A stretch of 64,000 nt of DNA from assembly GCA_900169235.1 (NCBI GenBank), contig FWCC01000011.1, forward strand, positions 124,001-188,000, read 5' to 3'. Under the pieces are notes generated by a model. It did no database searches and was not told where the DNA came from. It saw only the letters and a program-made list of their open reading frames with translations. Position 1 is the stretch's first letter; each line of letters opens with the position of its first letter. A program made the translations under genes and the position numbers. Positions 1 through 16,600 of the stretch are shown here, in pieces. Origin of the DNA: Zarea fungicola (taxonomy: Eukaryota > Ascomycota > Sordariomycetes > Hypocreales > Cordycipitaceae).

Positions 1-1
1 A

Positions 2-1832
<1,831 letters not shown>

Positions 1833-3120
1833 AACCGAAGAAAAAAAAGGCGTTTTCTTTTCTTTATACACTTCCTTGTTAAAAAACCTTGGGTGCTATG
1901 GGGGATATTTCTCGGCAAGGGTTAGGAGGGGAGTTGAAAGCCATATATTATATGGGTGTCATGGTAACAGCGCTGCATGGTGGTTGCGTATTTGAGGACT
2001 GGGCGACATGATTTCATGTTCTTGTTTCCGTTGGCTTTCTTTTCTGCATTCTAGCTGTATGGTAGGAGCTGTGTATTTATATTCTGGCGTATGGTTTTTG
2101 AGGCGTCCACTGTACACAGTTTCTGCATAGCTATTCGTGACATAGAATTATAACCACTATGGCAACTGCACCTGTAGTAGTCAGATATTGTTGTATTATC
2201 ATATTGCCAAATCAGTTGAGCCATGATTTTAGGACTTCAATACTAATCCTCCATCCCTGCAACTCACCATGACAACAACAGCAATGCGGAGAAACATTCA
2301 GTATAGATCAATACAGAAAAATTCACTGCTTAGTTTGTAACTTTCTCATTATACAAATTAAACTTTAAAAGAAGCCCCTTTTTCGCAACATAGTACATAA
2401 AAGAAAACCGACAGAAAAGTATAACAAAAAATGACAATAAAAAACCACGTAATAAAGTTCGCCAAAAAAAACATGTGTATGCTTCCTTTTTTTGCCTTTC
2501 ATCTTCGTTGTTCCTTTTTCCCTTCCCGTTGATTTCGCTGCTTCTTCTCCCAGTCTCCTTCAAGAGCAAGACACACACACAACTAAGCATCCAGGTGTGT
2601 TGCAGTCCCAGAAAGCGACGAAAAAGATAAACCAGATGGGAGAAACATACAATATGGAAAGAAACGGGTATGGCACCAAAAATCTTGAGAGCTAGAAACC
2701 TCTTCATGTCCCTTTTTTCATTTTCTTTCCAACCATAGGACCACTTTCGAAGAAAAGAAGCACACATTCAAAATAAAAAAGGGGGATTTGATAAAAGAGA
2801 AACCGACGCTTCAAAAGAAATACCAAGCAGACGGCATATAAAAACATATAAAACAAAAACACCGTTGAACCAAATAAGATGACCAAATAACAAGACAAAA
2901 AATAAAAACATTCCCATGTATTTTATCCAGCAAGAACCAGTAAATGAAAGCAGTGGGTATATGCGTTCATGAATACGTAGCGTGTCTCCAGGTTCAGAAA
3001 CAGAAAAAGTGAGCCTTTTTTCTCGTAAAGATGAAGAAATAAGAGGTAGAGTTAGTCCGGTCCGAGAAGTTTCTCAGGCTCCGCAAGACTTTCTTTCCTT
3101 GCAAGTTTGCGCTGTTGTCG
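1833..3120. other. Convergent intergenic region
   Basis: AT-rich stretch holding the 3' ends of SMC5 (+) and the TeaA-like gene (-). It contains poly-A/poly-T runs and no open frame with recognisable coding content. No RNA gene was seen. Confidence 0.6.
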
Positions 3121-6100
3121 TTACTTTGATTTGTGTCCGTCCCCATGCTCCTCGGCATCCAGCTTCTTGCGCCAGTCAGCCAAACTCTCGCTCAGGCCAG
3201 CCCCGGCGATGCTCTCATCCTCCTTCTTAATTTCGGCAGGCGGGTCAAAATCAAAGTTGGCGCTCAGGCGATAGTTTTTGTTGGTTGCCTCCCAGTGGGT
3301 TCGAAGAGTCTCAAGTTCGCTGGCGAGGTTATCGAGGGCGGCACTATTACGACCATCTAAGCTATTGTGGCCATAGACACTCTCGACCTCGGAGCTTTCG
3401 TTGCGAGCGTGACCGAGGCCAGCACCATTAGGACCATGTTCCGCCACTGGCATGTTACCCTGCCGGCTGCGACGGCGGTAGTTATCCACAGAGTGCTCAA
3501 CTTGATCGAGCAGCAAGGCTACTTTTTGCTCGGCGTCAGTGGCGCGCTGTTCAAGTAAAGCATTCTCGGATCGGAGCTGATCAAGATCCTTGACGTGGGA
3601 GGAAAGCTGCTTCGACGTGTGCTCCTTATTCTTCTGCAATTCTGCAAGTTCCTTTTGTACGCTTGCATATTTCTTCTCCAGCTGGAGGCCTGAGGTGCGC
3701 ATCTCGTCCTGCAAGGATGCAATCTTCTGCTGGAGACCGGCTCTCTCGGATTCCCAGTTGGCAGAGGCTTCAAGAGACCGGCCGCTGGCTTCCTCATTCT
3801 GCAGACGGTCTTCCATCGTGTCCATATCCGTCTTTAGTCGAGCATTCTCCGATTTATAGCGCTGGAGCTGCTCCTTAAGCTGCTTGAGCATCTTCTCAGT
3901 GCCCTTCACATAGTGGACAGCAGATTGGTAGTCGTTTTCCAGTTGTCCGAGCTTGTCACGGTAGGCAGACTCTGACTCCTGCACTTGAACAGCAAAAGCC
4001 TGCTTGGTCTCTTCATGAGAAGCATGGGAGCTAGCCAGTAGAGACTCCAGCTCGCGCAGGCGCGTCTGCTCAGGCGAGGCTGTACGAGGACTGCCAAAGC
4101 CACGACTGCGCACAGCCGCTGTAGGGCTGATGCCACGTTCGTTGAGAATATCTTTGAGTGCGGTGTGTTGCACGGTCATAGCATTCGTTTCCAGCTGTTG
4201 GGCGGCAAGCTGATTCTTCACCTCAGAGTGCGCAGCCTGCAGGCTTTGAGTCTCTCTCAGAGCAGCTTGGAGCTGCCGCCTGATGGAGACACCTTCACGG
4301 CTGGACTGTTCCTGGTACTGCTCCAGACCAGCTATACGTTCCTCGGCACTTCGTAGTTTATCCGCAGCAGCATCAAGTTCTTGCTGGTATTTCTTGACCA
4401 AAGCATTAGCGCTAGTGACTTGAGCTTGAAGTGCTGTGTATCGCTCCGTATCGTCAGTGACTGACTTGGGCGCATCTCGGAGACTAATCTTGTCGAGACC
4501 GGACAGAACAGCCTGACGGTGTGTTCTTGCTTCGTTGGCATGCTGCTCTGCGAGCTCCTCGGCATCACGCAGTCTTTGCGTGGAGGCAACCAACTCGGCG
4601 GTGCGCGCTTCATGCTCGACTTTGAGCTTGTTGAATTTACTTTCCAGCTTCTCCCTGGCAGTCCGCTCCTCGACCAGTTTCTTCTCTACATGTGACTTTC
4701 CATCCTCAGAGGCCTTGATGGCAGCTCGAAGGGACGTAAACGTCTCGTCATGACTCCTGGACGTTCCGACAGCGTCGTTGTACTTGCTTGTAACTTCCTC
4801 CTTCTCGGCCTTGAGTAGTGCCAGTGCAGATAAGGCGTCAGCACCCGAAACAGAGTGCTCGCGTGCTTCTCGCTGTGAAATGTGCAATTCGGATTTTAAA
4901 CGCTCAACCTCGCCAGATGTTTGCTGCTTATATGTCTCCAGATGGGCAAGGCGCTTCTCAGCCGCATTGGCAGTGTCGTCAGCCAATTGGCGTGCACGCT
5001 TCTCGGCGTCGAGCTCTACCTTTAGACTATCCAGATGGCTTTGTAAATCTTTTTGCACGTGCAGTGCGGCAGCCAATTTTCTGCTGATGCCGTCCGAGCG
5101 ACCGGCTTCGTCTCGCTCTCCATCAAGCTGCGGAGTGCTAGCGGCACTACCGCCACTATAGGCAGCCGCTTTGGCCTTGGCATAGACAGCTTCTTGAATG
5201 GCAGCGTCTCGCTGTCTCTCGGCTTCGGCAATTTGCTTTGCAGCAATGACTGCTTGTTTGTCGACGGCATTTTGGACGTTGGCGAGTTCGGCGCGCATCG
5301 CCAGGAGAGCTTCAATGAGCGGCCTGTCCTCATCGTCGAATGTTTCAGCGGACTTGTCCAAAGCTGGACGAGTCGAGGTATTGGAGACGTAACCACCCTT
5401 TCGGGCAAGCTCGAGCTCAGAAGCATACCATGCATTCTTGTTTCGCGCAGCATCGAGTTCTTTGAGCAGGGCAACAGTCTGGGAGTTACGCCCTGACGAT
5501 CGTCGCGACATGCCATTGCTGATTTGGCGTGTTGGTGGCGGTGGTGAGGCAGGACGGTTGGGACGCGAGGCCTCTAGCGTACTGTCAATGGAGCCCTGCG
5601 ATGGACGCTGGGAGCGAGCTTTTTCAGCCGCGGCGGTGGCCCTCGAGCCCTGTGAAGGCGACCGTTGGCCGTTGACGGCCGCAGCTACAGCTGCAGCTGC
5701 AACCGGGGCCTCGGGTTCTGAAGTGAGCTGCCGGGCAGCAGACTCAACGGAGCCAGGTTTCGGTGAAGCATGTGCAGGTCGGTCTACGGATTCACCACGC
5801 ACTCGCCCAGCTGCTGACGGTTCAGGTGAGCCTTTGACAGTTGCAGAAGCCTGGGGAGGAGAGGCGACTGGTGCGGGTGCAGGCCGTGGCAGTTTGGATC
5901 CCGCAGCCGCCTGAGCTTGAGGTTCCGCATTTGCAGGCCCGGGGGCTCGCTTCGAATCGGGACCTTCGATGGGGCTAGAACTGGGGCCGGGGCCATTTGC
6001 CACCGCTGCGACAGTCCCTGCGGCGGCTGCGGCGCCAATGACAGCGCCCGCAGGCGACCCTTGCATCAAGCGTTTGGTTTCCGGTCCAGCGTTGCCACTG

Positions 6101-7552
6101 ACGGGTGATTGTCGATTGGCAGATTCGAGACTGGGGCGACCAGCGGTGGGGGCCCGAATAGCGTTTTGCTGGGCGTCAGCAGGATAGCGAATCTTAGTCG
6201 TATCCAAAACGTAAAGAATGCCCAGGTCGTTGACAGTGGATGAAGCAGTGCTAGGCTCACCACCAAGAACAACAATGGACGTGCCAACTGTCGTCATGCT
6301 GTGGCCGGATCTCGGAGAGGGCGACGGTCCCATGTTCTGGAAGGTGTACCAGCGTCGCAGGGAAATTTTGAAGGCGGCTAGGTCACCGAGGTCGGTACCT
6401 TCTTCGGTACGGCCGCCATAGATGTACATGACGTCGCCAACAAGGGCAGCAGCATGGCCTTCACGGCGTGACGGGATGTAGCCGATGCAATCCAATTGCG
6501 ACCACTTGTTCACGATGGGGTCATAACACCAAACGTCATTGAACCACTCGAAGCCGTTGGTGCCACCAAAGAGGTACATCTTGTCGTTGTAGGTAATGAC
6601 TGTATGGTTTGTTCGAGCGGCGGGGATGTTGGGCGAGTTTTCGGACTGGATCAGGATTTCCCATCGGTTATTGGCCATCTGCAGCTGGTTCAAATCAAAG
6701 GCAGACAAGTCGTTCATGAAGTAGCCCTCAACTTGGCCACCGAAGATGAAGATTTTAGAGCCTAGAATATTTAGCGAATGGCCATAGCGACCAGAAGGGC
6801 GCGGACCGGCAGGTAGAGCCCTGGACCAGTGTCGGGTGGATGTGTTGAGCAGGTAGAGGGTCTCATCGAGGACATCGGCATCTTCGATTTTTGTATCACC
6901 ACCATAGACGATGAAGGCATTTCCAACAAGAAGACTGGAATGGCCAACTCTGGGTCCTGGCCCCTCTGCTGTAGTAGCGAGAGGATAGCAGGACATGCTG
7001 CCTCCCGCCTCGATCATCCACAGGTCACCCTTGACCGTGGAGCTGTTGATCAAGCCTCCCATCAAATAGATGTCGCCCTCCTTGGAGGAGGCGGAATTGA
7101 CAGCCGCGCCATATCGTGGAAACGGGCTGGGATGTCCGGAGGTGTATGTCAATCGGCGTTGCGACCAGGGGTATAATGAGGCGTTTGGGTTGGAAACCGG
7201 AGGACCGTTGCGAGGCTGCCGATGGAAAACGGGCGGTTAGTGGAATGGCCATGTGGTCACACGGCACGAGTATACTTACAACAACGTCAGTGGCGGGATT
7301 GGCCAGCGCACTATTACTATTATTATCGACACTGCCGCCGCGACGGCTGTGGGCTGAGTTGACCTGACGATCGGGGCTGGCGACACCATCGTTTTCTATC
7401 GAGTGCATGCTACCGGTAGGTGTGGCTCTGTGTTTCTCGTCTCTCTGCATACGAGCATTTGCGCCAGACATGGCAGTTGGAGGAGGAGCGTTGCCATCAC
7501 GGCTGGACAGCGCGCGATCCTGGTTCTTCTTGGACTTGAAGAGAAATGCCAT
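3121..7552 (-). CDS. teaA: Kelch-repeat/coiled-coil cell-end marker, TeaA/Tea1 type
   Basis: Tea1/TeaA proteins ride on microtubule plus ends to the cell tip and mark the site of polarised growth. The protein is about 1455 aa, close to Aspergillus TeaA. Exon 1 is 7552-7280 and exon 2 is 7215-3121; donor GTAAGT and acceptor GGCAG join in phase 0. After a basic, Ser-rich N terminus (about 90 aa) come six kelch blades, seen as repeats of YLMGG, IVYGG, FIFGG, YLFGG, YIYGG and VVLGG up to about residue 400. A 250-residue Ala/Pro/Ser linker follows, then a long coiled coil to near the C terminus. A second in-frame ATG lies one codon past an upstream ATG at 7558; I chose 7552 (MAFLFKSKK). It could also be called a Kel1/Kel2 orthologue. 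The promoter region is shared with TRA1. Confidence 0.9.
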
Positions 7553-10500
7553 GATCAATTAGGGGCCGCGCGCCGGCGGGCGATAACTGGGACAGACACG
7601 GCGCAGCGCTCGAGAGCGGTTCGTCAGACGACTACCAAGACCAGAATCAGATTTGTGTCGAGCGTCCAAGGCAATGGGGATGATTGATTCTGTGGAGTCG
7701 AGATGGCGAAAGATGGCGAGAGTATGGTGGTGTTGGCTATCGAAATGCAAAGCCAGGGGAAGACTTGCGCGAGGAGCGTTCTCGAGGATGCAGGGGCCCG
7801 GTGCCGGCGAAGGAGGAGGGCAAAGAAAAAAATGATTTGGGGGTTCGAGTTTGAAGATGGCTGGAAGAGTCCAGGGGTGCGCCTGCGTGCGTGTGCGAAT
7901 AGTCGAAATTTGGTCGTTGGCTCTCGTTTTCCTTGCCTGGTCCTGGCGGCTGGGGGAAGAATTTCAGAGGGGTTGGGTGTTGCGACTAAGCAGGAGCTGG
8001 GGAGAGGAGACCAGCCAAATGGAGATGTCACAACGGCCCCAGGTGAACGAGCTCGGACGGCAAATGGTTGGTCTTTCTGCGCTGCCAGACAATATGAGGG
8101 GATGAAAATATATCAATGCCGTTGAGGCCGAGCACAAGGTTATCCGATAAAACGGTGCAAGAGAAAAAAAAATTCCAACCGTGATAACGGCCACGATGAT
8201 GCTAGAAAAAAAAAAAAAAGAATGGGGGAGATGGTGCGCCAGAGTGTTCACTCTTAGGCCTTTGACCCCCTTGTCTGTGGTGTTTCGGGGGGCAGTTGAA
8301 GCCTGCCAACCTGCTTGGACTGTTTAGTGGAGGTGCTGTAGCGGGGTTGCCCCTAAAGAGAGAAGCGCTGTTCCAGTAAGCTGGCGTGGCTGGCAGCGCA
8401 CTTTGACACCTTGGTGGTCGGCAGTCTGGTCTGAGGATGAGGTACTGGTACATTAAGCGGTTGTGTCCCTGGTACATCATGACTTGGCTGGCCCAGGCGT
8501 CCGTTATTACCCAGTATTACCCAGCGTGCCAGCGCGCCCAGAACTTGGTTGGGTCCAGTTGGCGAGGCTGATCCTCGAGATAAAAAAGTGGCTACTCGGC
8601 CAATCATGGGCGTGTCTGACTTTTCTTTTTTGGGATGTGTGAGTGGCAGCCCAGCCAGGGGCCTCTACTTTAACTTCCAATTAGGGGTATCCGGTTCATG
8701 CTGGTACGTACTGGTACCCCGTACATGCAAAGGTCCTCTCACATACTTCATACCAGCCCAGACCCCTTTGATATCAACCACTGGTAGGTAATTCGAAGCC
8801 TGACAACGCGTAATATTGTGTACAGTGGCCATACTTGCAGCTGACGGCCATCAACATGTTTGTTTCGGCATGCTGGGCTGCACTCTCCGGCGCTGTGAAG
8901 CACAGAGTCATGCCAAGGTACCCAGTACAGACCACACGGGGACTTGCTTCTGTTCACTTCTTTTTGGGTACGTGGCTTGAGAGATGCACGAAATTGTGTG
9001 GATCAATGCCCCTCCAGCCCCTTTGATTTCGCGCAGGTACCATGCAGCCCACTAAAAGCGTCCCGAACTGCCCTGAACTGCTCTGAACTTTCCTAGGCCC
9101 ACCGGGGAGTTGTGGCTGGTACTGGTACAGGCACACTTGTTGGTGCCGTCATGCCACGACTCTGGCCGACAACAGTGGCACGCGTTTGCCCAAGAATGCC
9201 GTACATTCGTTCTTTTCGTGGCTTTCCCTCAATCCATTCATCAAGGTTTACGCATTCATATTATGTGCTCCGCCTTATGCTGGACAAGCACCCTTTGTGA
9301 CTGTGCCTCGCTGCGCATCAATGCCATCCGCCATGTGCAACCCAATGTCCCCATTTACTTCGACATACTATCAGATAGAGTGATGCGAACCTTGTCTATA
9401 TTAGCCCGCACCTAATAATAGCATTTTACTCCCGCCCCGTCCCCGACAGAGGCCAACCGGCCGGTCTGCAGCGCTCGGTGCCACCTCACCTGAAAAAAAA
9501 ATTAATGTAAATCAATAGCAAGGCACAGGTAAATTAATCTCGATTGAAGGGTGTTCTCGCCCCGTATTCGGACCGGTCTATTGCACGGCATAGCTACCCT
9601 ACACCGTTGGTGGATTTCTCAAGACAGGCAACCTCTGGCTCTCTCAAAAATGAAATTGATAAAATATTTGCCAAATGATCAATATGGTTATACACTGTTC
9701 GGCTGTCTTTTTTCGTATGTGGTTTCCTAGGTGTTGGTGAGTTTTATTGACCAGATAGGATGCAGCGCAAAGTGTACACCGAACATCGAACCGTTATGGC
9801 CTTCGAGTTCCTGAACCGAGTATGATGCACTGCCACAAGGACAAAGCAAAAAGTCTGAGCCAATGCTGCAGTACACAAGACTCGACTGTTAACCAGTTGC
9901 CACCAGTGGAACAATACAAGACCACGCAGAGCTCACTCTTCTGTATAGAGGTACAGTTGTAAATGGCCGGCTAGTGTATGCCATCCAACATGAAAAGAAT
10001 GTCCAGTGTACCTTGTTCACGGATCTATGACACAGAAAACAATGATTATACTTCAGTACAAAATAAAAGAGCCTTCAATCTCGACGAGACAATACTTGAA
10101 GTGCATGATCATATCGATAAGAAGGCATCTTATCTTATCATCCCGCAATTTACTACACTCACACCAATTTTTGGGGCGTGGTCGATTTTAGCGCCGGATC
10201 AACATTGTTGCAGCGCCTAGCGCCATTGGTTTTGGCAGCACCAGGCCCCAGCACCTGCAGTTTCTGGCCAATTTTCAACGCGAACTGGAAGCACCACCCT
10301 TTCGTTATTGGCATTCATATACAACCACCAAGCAAGTAGTGGCTCGCTTTCCGCACAACACCACAACAACGCCTCCTTTCGTCATCTATAACTCGACGAC
10401 AGCATTGCGACCATCATCCATCGTAGTGCAACCGCAGAAAACAAAGAATTCGAAACTCATTTCACCACGCGACATTCGTCGCACACCTGCGTGACTGCGC

Positions 10501-10606
10501 GGACCCAACCAGCTTCGCGCGCCGTGCCGCATTTAAGCATCACCAAGGCAGCGCCTCTTTTGAATGGGAGGGGTTTCTGCGTCTTAGGGACGCTTAGGAT
10601 GCAGCA
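7553..10606. other. Large divergent intergenic region (teaA / TRA1 promoters)
   Basis: About 3 kb between two divergent housekeeping genes. It is probably promoters and 5' UTRs. Open frames here are short, overlap each other and lack codon bias or a recognisable domain. The ten-base word GTACTGGTAC occurs at 8442, 8708 and 9119. CT-rich tracts lie just upstream of the TRA1 start. No tRNA or other RNA was recognised. Confidence 0.6.
8442..9128. repeat. Dispersed GTACTGGTAC word, three copies
   Basis: Exact 10-mer GTACTGGTAC at 8442-8451, 8708-8717 and 9119-9128. It has palindromic GTAC arms around TG. Related fragments (GGTACC, CAGTAC) are scattered nearby. It could be a bound motif or chance enrichment; function unknown. 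Confidence 0.4.
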
Positions 10607-13600
10607 ATGTCGGGGACAACCATCGATGATGTCGTAAAGCGACTCAGCAGCGCCGAAATTGGTACGAATGACACACGGACAACGTCTATACGCAGTCGCC
10701 CTAACATCATCTTCTTCAGATACCAAGCTCAAGGTAGAAGCGGCAACCACGCTCCGCGACAGTTTAGACCACTACACAAACGGTCCCATATATCCTCCAT
10801 TCCTCAAGAGGTTGATGCCTATTTTCATCAACATCCTGCGCGGACCATGCATCTTTCAGAGCAACTCTCCGGAGCAGGTATGTCATGCGTCCAACTGCCG
10901 TCAAGCACCTGCGATTAACCCTGGGGAATTAGAAATTACGGAACTGTATCCTAGAAGTCCTTCACAGACTGCCCACCACGCCGTCTCCCGCCGAGCCGCT
11001 CGAGCCGTACGCTGTCGAAGTTGTCGATCTTCTCATGCAGCTGGTTCGCACCGACAACGAAGACAATGCCACACTATGCGTCAAGATCACATCCGACATA
11101 ATGCGCCACCAGCAAAAAGTCTTGCAGGGAAAAGTACAGAATTTCCTGTCTTTGATCCAGGAGCTCTTTGAGCAAATGGACAAAGTTGTGCGGGAACAGC
11201 TAGACAATGCTCCTGCCGCCCCTTCAGCTGGCGGTGCTGCACCATCGACTCCTGGCAGCTCGCAGGCCAACTTCCAGTCGCCTCGGCCAGCTTCGCCTGT
11301 CGCGTCAGTCACTGAGCTGGGTGCCGATCCTCAGCAACAGAACCGTCCGCTCTTGAAGGGCATGCAGTCGTTCAAGGTCCTCTCCGAATGCCCCATCATC
11401 GTCGTATCCCTCTTCCAAGTCCATCGTGCCGCTGTTCCTCAAAACGTCAGGGCATTTGTGCCACTCATCAAATCTGCGCTGCAGCTTCAAGCCAGTGCCC
11501 AGAAACAGGCGCACGCTGATGCTGCTGCCAAGGGCAAAATTCACACTGGCGTCAGCCCCGCCATCAAGAATCGTGCAGCATTTGGCGACTTTATAACTGC
11601 CCAAGTCAAGACAATGAGCTTCCTGGCTTATCTGCTTAGAGCCCATGCATCCCAGCTTACTGACTTCTTACCGACGTTGCCCGATATTGTTGTGCGATTG
11701 CTAAAGGACTGTCCTAAGGAAAAGTCGGGCACTCGCAAGGAGCTATTGATTGCCATCCGCCACATTATCAACTACAACTGCCGCAAAATCTTTTTGCCAA
11801 AGATCGACGAACTGCTCGACGAGCGCACCCTGACTGGCGATGGCTTAACAGTGTATGAGACCATGAGACCGCTGGCGTACAGCATGCTGGCTGATCTTAT
11901 CCACCACGTACGAGACTCTTTGAGTCCAGAGCAAATTCGCAAGACAGTCGAAGTCTACACCAAGAACCTGCAGGACCCGTTCCCAGGGACCAGCTTCCAG
12001 ACCATGAGCGCAAAGCTTCTGCTCAACATGGCTGAATGTATCGCCAAGCTTCCTAACAAGGTTGATGCCCGCCACTATCTCATGATGATTCTCAACGCTA
12101 TTGGTGATAAATTTGCGGCCATGAACCGCCAGTATCCCAATGCAGTTAAGCTTTCGAAGCTCTACCACCAACAGCAGGAGAATAGTACGGTTGATACATA
12201 CCTCGCGGAAAAGGAGAGCCGCCCGGACTGGGATGAGACAGACATCTTCTCCGCCATGCCCATCAAGACGACCCACCCTCGCGACAGAGGCTCCGACCCC
12301 GTCGTAGATAACAAGTTTCTTTTCCGCAACCTGATGAATGGCCTTAAAAATACATTCTACCAGCTCCGGACTTGCAATGCTGGACCCACGATCGACCCGG
12401 CAAATGCGCCACCTCACTGGCAGGAAGTTACATACGGCTTTTCCGCGGAGGAGGTCAAGGTCATCGTTAAACTCTTCCGAGAAGGCGCCTATGTCTTCCG
12501 CTACTATGAAATCGAGAAACCTGCCACCGAGTCGCAATACTCTTCTCCCGTCGAGCAAATGGCAAATTTTTACATGGTTTCAAGCAGCAAGGAGGAAAAG
12601 GACCTACTAGAAACCTTCGCCACTGTGTTTCATTGCATCGATCCGGCTACATTCCACGAAGTTTTTCAACAAGAGATTCCACATCTGTACGACATGATTT
12701 TTGAACATACAGCGCTGTTACATATACCCCAATTTTTCTTAGCCAGCGAAGCGACGTCGCCCAGTTTTTGCGGCATGTTATTACAGTTTCTCATGGATCG
12801 AATTGATCAAGTTGGCTCTGCTGACGTGAAGAAGGCATCCATCCTAATAAGGCTCTTCAAGTTGGCATTCATGGCAGTCACGCTCTTTGCTGGGCAGAAT
12901 GAGCAGGTTCTTCTACCCCACGTCGTCAATATTGTTACCAAGTCAATTGAGCTTTCAACAAAGGCTGAGGAGCCCATCAACTACTTTCTCCTCCTCCGTG
13001 CCCTTTTCCGAAGCATAGGCGGTGGAAAGTTTGAACAACTTTATAAGCAAATACTACCACTGCTTGAGATGCTCCTCGATGTTCTCAACAACCTACTCAT
13101 GGCTGCGCGCAAGCCAGCGGAGAGAGATCTCTACGTTGAGCTCTGCCTCACTGTACCGGCACGTCTTAGTCACTTGTTGCCGCATTTGAGCTTTCTCATG
13201 AGGCCACTTGTAGTGGCTCTTCGCGCCGGCACGGACTTGGTTGGTCAAGGTCTTCGCACACTGGAACTCTGCGTTGACAACCTGACTACTGACTATCTTG
13301 ACCCGATCATGGCTCCAGTCATTGACGAGCTAATGACTGCTCTATTTGACCATCTGCGACCGCATCCGTACAATCACTTCCACGCTCACACCACCATGCG
13401 CATTCTTGGCAAATTGGGTGGCCGAAACCGCAAATTTATGACCTCCGCAGTACCTCTAGCCTACAAGACATACGCAGACGATTCATCGAGCTTTGACATT
13501 CGCCTTATCGGATCCAAGCATGAAAGGGCTTTCCCGGCTGACCTTGGAATTGACTATGCCATCCAGAAGCTCATGGAAGTTGCTAAAAACGGCAAAAACA

Positions 13601-16600
13601 ATCAGACCAAGCAGCATGATGATTACTACAAACGCCAGGCTCTCCATTTTATTAAAACACAGCTCAAATTACGCATTGGCTATGATCAACTGCCCGAAGA
13701 CTTGCCACGAATTGTTCGACTCCAGGCACAGGATCTCCTCTCCCGTAAGCTCGATATCAACTTCTCCCCTTTTGAGATCTCGAGCCGGGACAAGTCCATT
13801 CCCAAGAAGGACGAGCAGGATCAAATCACAAAACGCCTTTTGAAAGCTGTTTTGTACGCATATTCGATCCCCGACTTCAAGGCCAGTGCCGCAGCTTTTA
13901 TGCAAGATGTCTGCAGACATTTCGCTCTCATTGAGATTGGCAGATCGCTTGTCGACTTCAAACGAAACACGAGCCCGTTCGACCCCAAGGCTGGTGAAGG
14001 CCCTCTTTTTATCGACACGCGCGTGCTCTCTGATGCCATTGTTGAGTCATTGGCTTCGGATCACCCTGATGTTCGTGAGGCGGCTCAAAACGCTATTCGC
14101 GATCTCTTCCAGTGCGCCTCGATTGTTTTTGGATCTTCCGACAATGTTGGCCGCCTACCCTTGTTCAGCCATCTCAGCAGTACCTTTTGCCACAGCTGCT
14201 ATGAAGAGGAATGGTTTACGAAGGCTGGGGGTAGTCTTGGCATCAACTTCCTGCTTACGGAGCTGGACTTCGGTGATAACTGGGTCGCCTCCAAGCAGAT
14301 GGAATTCATCCGCTCTCTGATGTATGTCATCAAAGACATGCCCCCTGACTTGCCCGAAAAGACGCGCTGCCTCGCCCAGACTAGCTTGGAGGTACTCCTT
14401 CGACGCATCACCAAAAACATCAAGAAAGAGGATGCCTTGCCGGTGCAGCAGCAGCAACAGCAGGGGCAGCCGCTTATCAAGCAGCCCCGTTTGGCCCAGA
14501 TTTGCATGCAGTTTAACAGTGAATTGTTTCACATGAGCAAATTCATGCGCGAAACTGCGAAGGAGTCTCTCGAGCTCATCGCCAAGGCCGCTGGTTGTGA
14601 GGTCTGGGAGCTTGTAGAGCCTTATAAAGACAGGTTCCTACAACCCATCTACGCCAAGCCGCTGCGTGCGCTACCATTTGCTATTCAGATCGGATACATT
14701 AACGCCATGACCTACCATATGAGTCTGAAAAGTGATTGGGTCAAGTTTGATGAAAACCTCAATCGACTGCTTATGGAATCTCTTGCTCTTGCAGACGCCA
14801 GCGACGAGTCTTTGGCAAACAAGCCTGCCGAATACCGCACCCACGAGCACATTGTCAATCTGCGAATTTCATGCATCAAGTTGCTCAGCACCGCCATGTC
14901 CTTTGAAGACTTTTCCAACGGCCCTACAAAGGGCAAGATCCTTTCAGTCTTCTTCAAGTGCCTCTATTCAGACTCGAAACCTACAATTGCAGCCGCCAAC
15001 GATGCCCTCAAGTCTATTCTGCTTGTAGACAGGAGGCTCCCCAAAGATCTACTCCAGGGTGGTCTTCGTCCTGTGCTTCAAAGTCTCTCGGACCCCAAGC
15101 GATTAAATGTCAATGGGCTTGAAAATCTCTCTCGGCTGTTAAAATTACTCACGAGCTACTTTAAAGTCGAAATTGGTGTTCGATTGCTGGACCAAGTGGA
15201 TTCCATTGTTGACCCCAACGCTTGGCAGCAGATTTCGTTCACTTTCTTTGAGCAGAATCCTCAGATGCGTGTCATTGCAGCTATTTTAAACATTTTCCAT
15301 TTGCTGCCCACCCAAGCCGAGAGCTTCAAAGAGCGCCTCATTGACTGTCTCCTCAAATTGGAGGACAGGTTAAGAAGAACTCATCAAAGCCCCTTCAGAC
15401 TGCCAATGTATCTCTACATGAACCGATACGCCAAAGAAATATGGGCCTTCCTGCTTGGTAGAATCGATGACCTCAAGTATGGTCGACTCCTTGCTCAAGC
15501 TCTACTACATCCCGACAGTGGCCCCATGCGTGAGGTGGCAGCCGCCGAGTTTGACACACTGATGAAGAAGTGCAACGAAGCCGTCGGTCAGAATAATGAG
15601 AAGAAGTTTGTTGCCATGGTAAACACTATCCATGTTCTTCATTCACTCTCTCAATACCCGGATGCGTGCGGGTGGATGGACAAAAAGGAGTATATTGTTT
15701 GGCTGAAGAACATTGGCAAGGAACTCGAGAACCATCTCCGCAGCTACACGTGCCCTGCGGCCTTGCGCCTCCCTGCCCACCAAGCAACCGAACAGCTGAT
15801 GGATGTTCTTGTAAAGACTCTAGAACGATCACCTAAGGACTTGGATGCGCTGTTCAGCTTGATTGAACCAGTCACGGCAGAAGAACTGCGCCCTACTCAG
15901 AAACTATTCTCATTCATCTACAACAATGTCATCTCTAATGACTCTGTCGACTTTTGGAAAACGATAGTGCTTCGCTGCCTGGATGCTTACTCCGCTAGGA
16001 ATGTCTCCAACAAGACCAAATACTTTTTACTCCACAACATTGTTAACCCAATTGTTGCCATGGATGTTATGAGACACTGGAACCAAGAAGAGCAAGACAG
16101 ATCCCATCGTTTCATGGACAAGTCTGTTATTGACGCTGTGAGCTCCAAAATCTGGAAGGTCCACCCTGATATGACGTCGGACGATGCGGCTCAGCCCGGG
16201 ATCGACCACACTAGATTTGAGGTTCTTCAACTCTCGGCTATGCTCGTTAAATACTACCACACCACCCTCCAAGAGGCTCGCAAGGATATTATCAAATTTG
16301 GCTGGACTTTCATCCGTCTGGAGGATATTATCAACAAGCATGCCGCCTACGTTGTCATTGGCTACTTTATTGCACACTATGAAACACCCACCAAGATTGT
16401 GAATCAAGTGTACCTGTCTCTCTTGAAGACAAATCAGAACGAAGGCCGCGCTCTGGTCACGCAGGCACTCGAACTGATTGCACCTGTTTTACCAAAACGT
16501 TGTGCCACCTTGCCGAATGAAAAGTTCCCGGCCTGGCAGGTTGCACCTCGCCGCATATTGGCCGACGAAGGACACAACGTGCAGCAGATGATGAGCATCT

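Noticed and set aside
2330..2767. 145-codon minus-strand open frame
   Set aside because: Phe/Leu/Lys-rich translation of AT-rich 3' flanking DNA; no recognisable family.
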